Origin: Croceivirga lutea | GTDB taxonomy: Bacteria > Bacteroidota > Bacteroidia > Flavobacteriales > Flavobacteriaceae | Reading direction: 5' to 3' | DNA length: 64,000 bases | Assembly: GCF_014235875.1 (NCBI RefSeq) | Contig: NZ_JACJUK010000008.1 | Span: 1 to 64,000, forward strand | Made by a program: the position numbers and the translations under genes | Notes under the pieces: model-generated | Database searches by the model: none | What the model was told of the DNA's origin: nothing | The model's input: only the letters and a program-made list of their open reading frames with translations | Shown here: positions 63,867 to 64,000 of the stretch, in pieces | Layout of the letters: the number at the start of each line of letters is the position of its first letter | Numbering within the stretch: position 1 is the first letter of the stretch

Positions 63867-64000
63867 ATGCAACAATTAGACACCTATAGTTTTCCTAAAG
63901 AATTGTATGGAAAAAGTAAGTTATTTGTTCAATTATGGTGGGTTGTTCAAACTGTTTTTTGTAATCCATCACCACAATTTATGTATGGATGGAGAAGATT
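63867..64000 (+). CDS. Putative colanic-acid-type acetyltransferase (WcaF-like), truncated by the window
   Basis: Only the first 44 codons are inside the window. The sequence FPKELYGKSKLFVQLWWVVQ followed by QTVFCNPSPQFMYGWRR matches the N-terminal helix and SP-x5-WRR pattern of WcaF-type LbetaH acetyltransferases, before the hexapeptide repeats would begin. It starts 41 bp after the preceding glycosyltransferase in the same direction, so is probably in the same operon. The assignment rests on this short N-terminus only. Confidence 0.65.
   Translation, partial: MQQLDTYSFPKELYGKSKLFVQLWWVVQTVFCNPSPQFMYGWRR

Noticed and set aside
1-64000. tRNA genes, insertion sequences, integrases, toxin-antitoxin or defence genes
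   Set aside because: Looked for on both strands; no supporting sequence was recognised anywhere in the window.

Overview
The window reads as part of the chromosome of a marine-type Bacteroidota, most likely a Flavobacteriaceae. The evidence is low GC, very long secreted proteins ending in type IX secretion (T9SS) sorting domains of both kinds (type A at 34744-41145, type B at 41305-48066), lipoproteins with a charged C-x-K-D-S start, and TAnnTTTG-like -7 promoter boxes. Nearly everything concerns making, exporting, modifying or cutting a surface polysaccharide. No tRNA, rRNA, insertion sequence, phage gene or CRISPR array was seen.

Region 1 (1-3601, minus strand) is the start of a giant secreted galactose-oxidase-like protein that runs off the left edge. 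Region 2 (3751-11546, minus) is an export and amino-sugar operon: tyrosine autokinase (Wzc type), outer-membrane export lipoprotein (Wza type), membrane-bound UDP-sugar 4,6-dehydratase (PglF/WbpM type), DegT aminotransferase (PglE/WcfR type), and upstream of them a secreted pectate-lyase-like beta-helix lipoprotein.

Region 3 (11832-28724, mostly plus) is a polymer assembly operon. It holds UDP-glucuronate 4-epimerase, UDP-GlcNAc 4-epimerase, UDP-glucose dehydrogenase, UDP-HexNAc dehydrogenase, a Wzx flippase, a Wzy-like polymerase, three GT4 glycosyltransferases, two asparagine-synthase-like amidotransferases, a minus-strand polysaccharide deacetylase and a WecA/WbpL-like priming transferase. 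The expected product contains uronic acids or uronamides plus a 4-amino-trideoxy sugar. Region 4 (28732-34618) is a second autokinase and second CapD-like gene, the latter lacking its catalytic residues, divergent from a WcaJ-type priming transferase.

Region 5 (34744-51152) is the cell-surface block: a complete 2133-residue galactose-oxidase-like protein with every ligand of the copper-radical site in place, a 2253-residue repeat protein of T9SS type B, a second deacetylase, and a second beta-helix lipoprotein. Region 6 (51278 to the right edge, plus) is a second polysaccharide operon: GDP-fucose synthesis (Gmd, Fcl), a second Wzx and Wzy, two left-handed-beta-helix acyltransferases, several glycosyltransferases, two proteins I cannot place firmly, and the start of a WcaF-like acetyltransferase.

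The most noteworthy signal is the pair of paralogous, apparently active copper-radical (AA5-type) oxidases bracketing the polysaccharide operons. This suggests that the polysaccharide is oxidised at the cell surface after export. That is an inference from gene context and residue conservation. Other points of interest are recent tandem PKD-repeat duplication, duplicated but diverged export modules, a possible zwitterionic or amidated polymer, and repeated use of TTG start codons.
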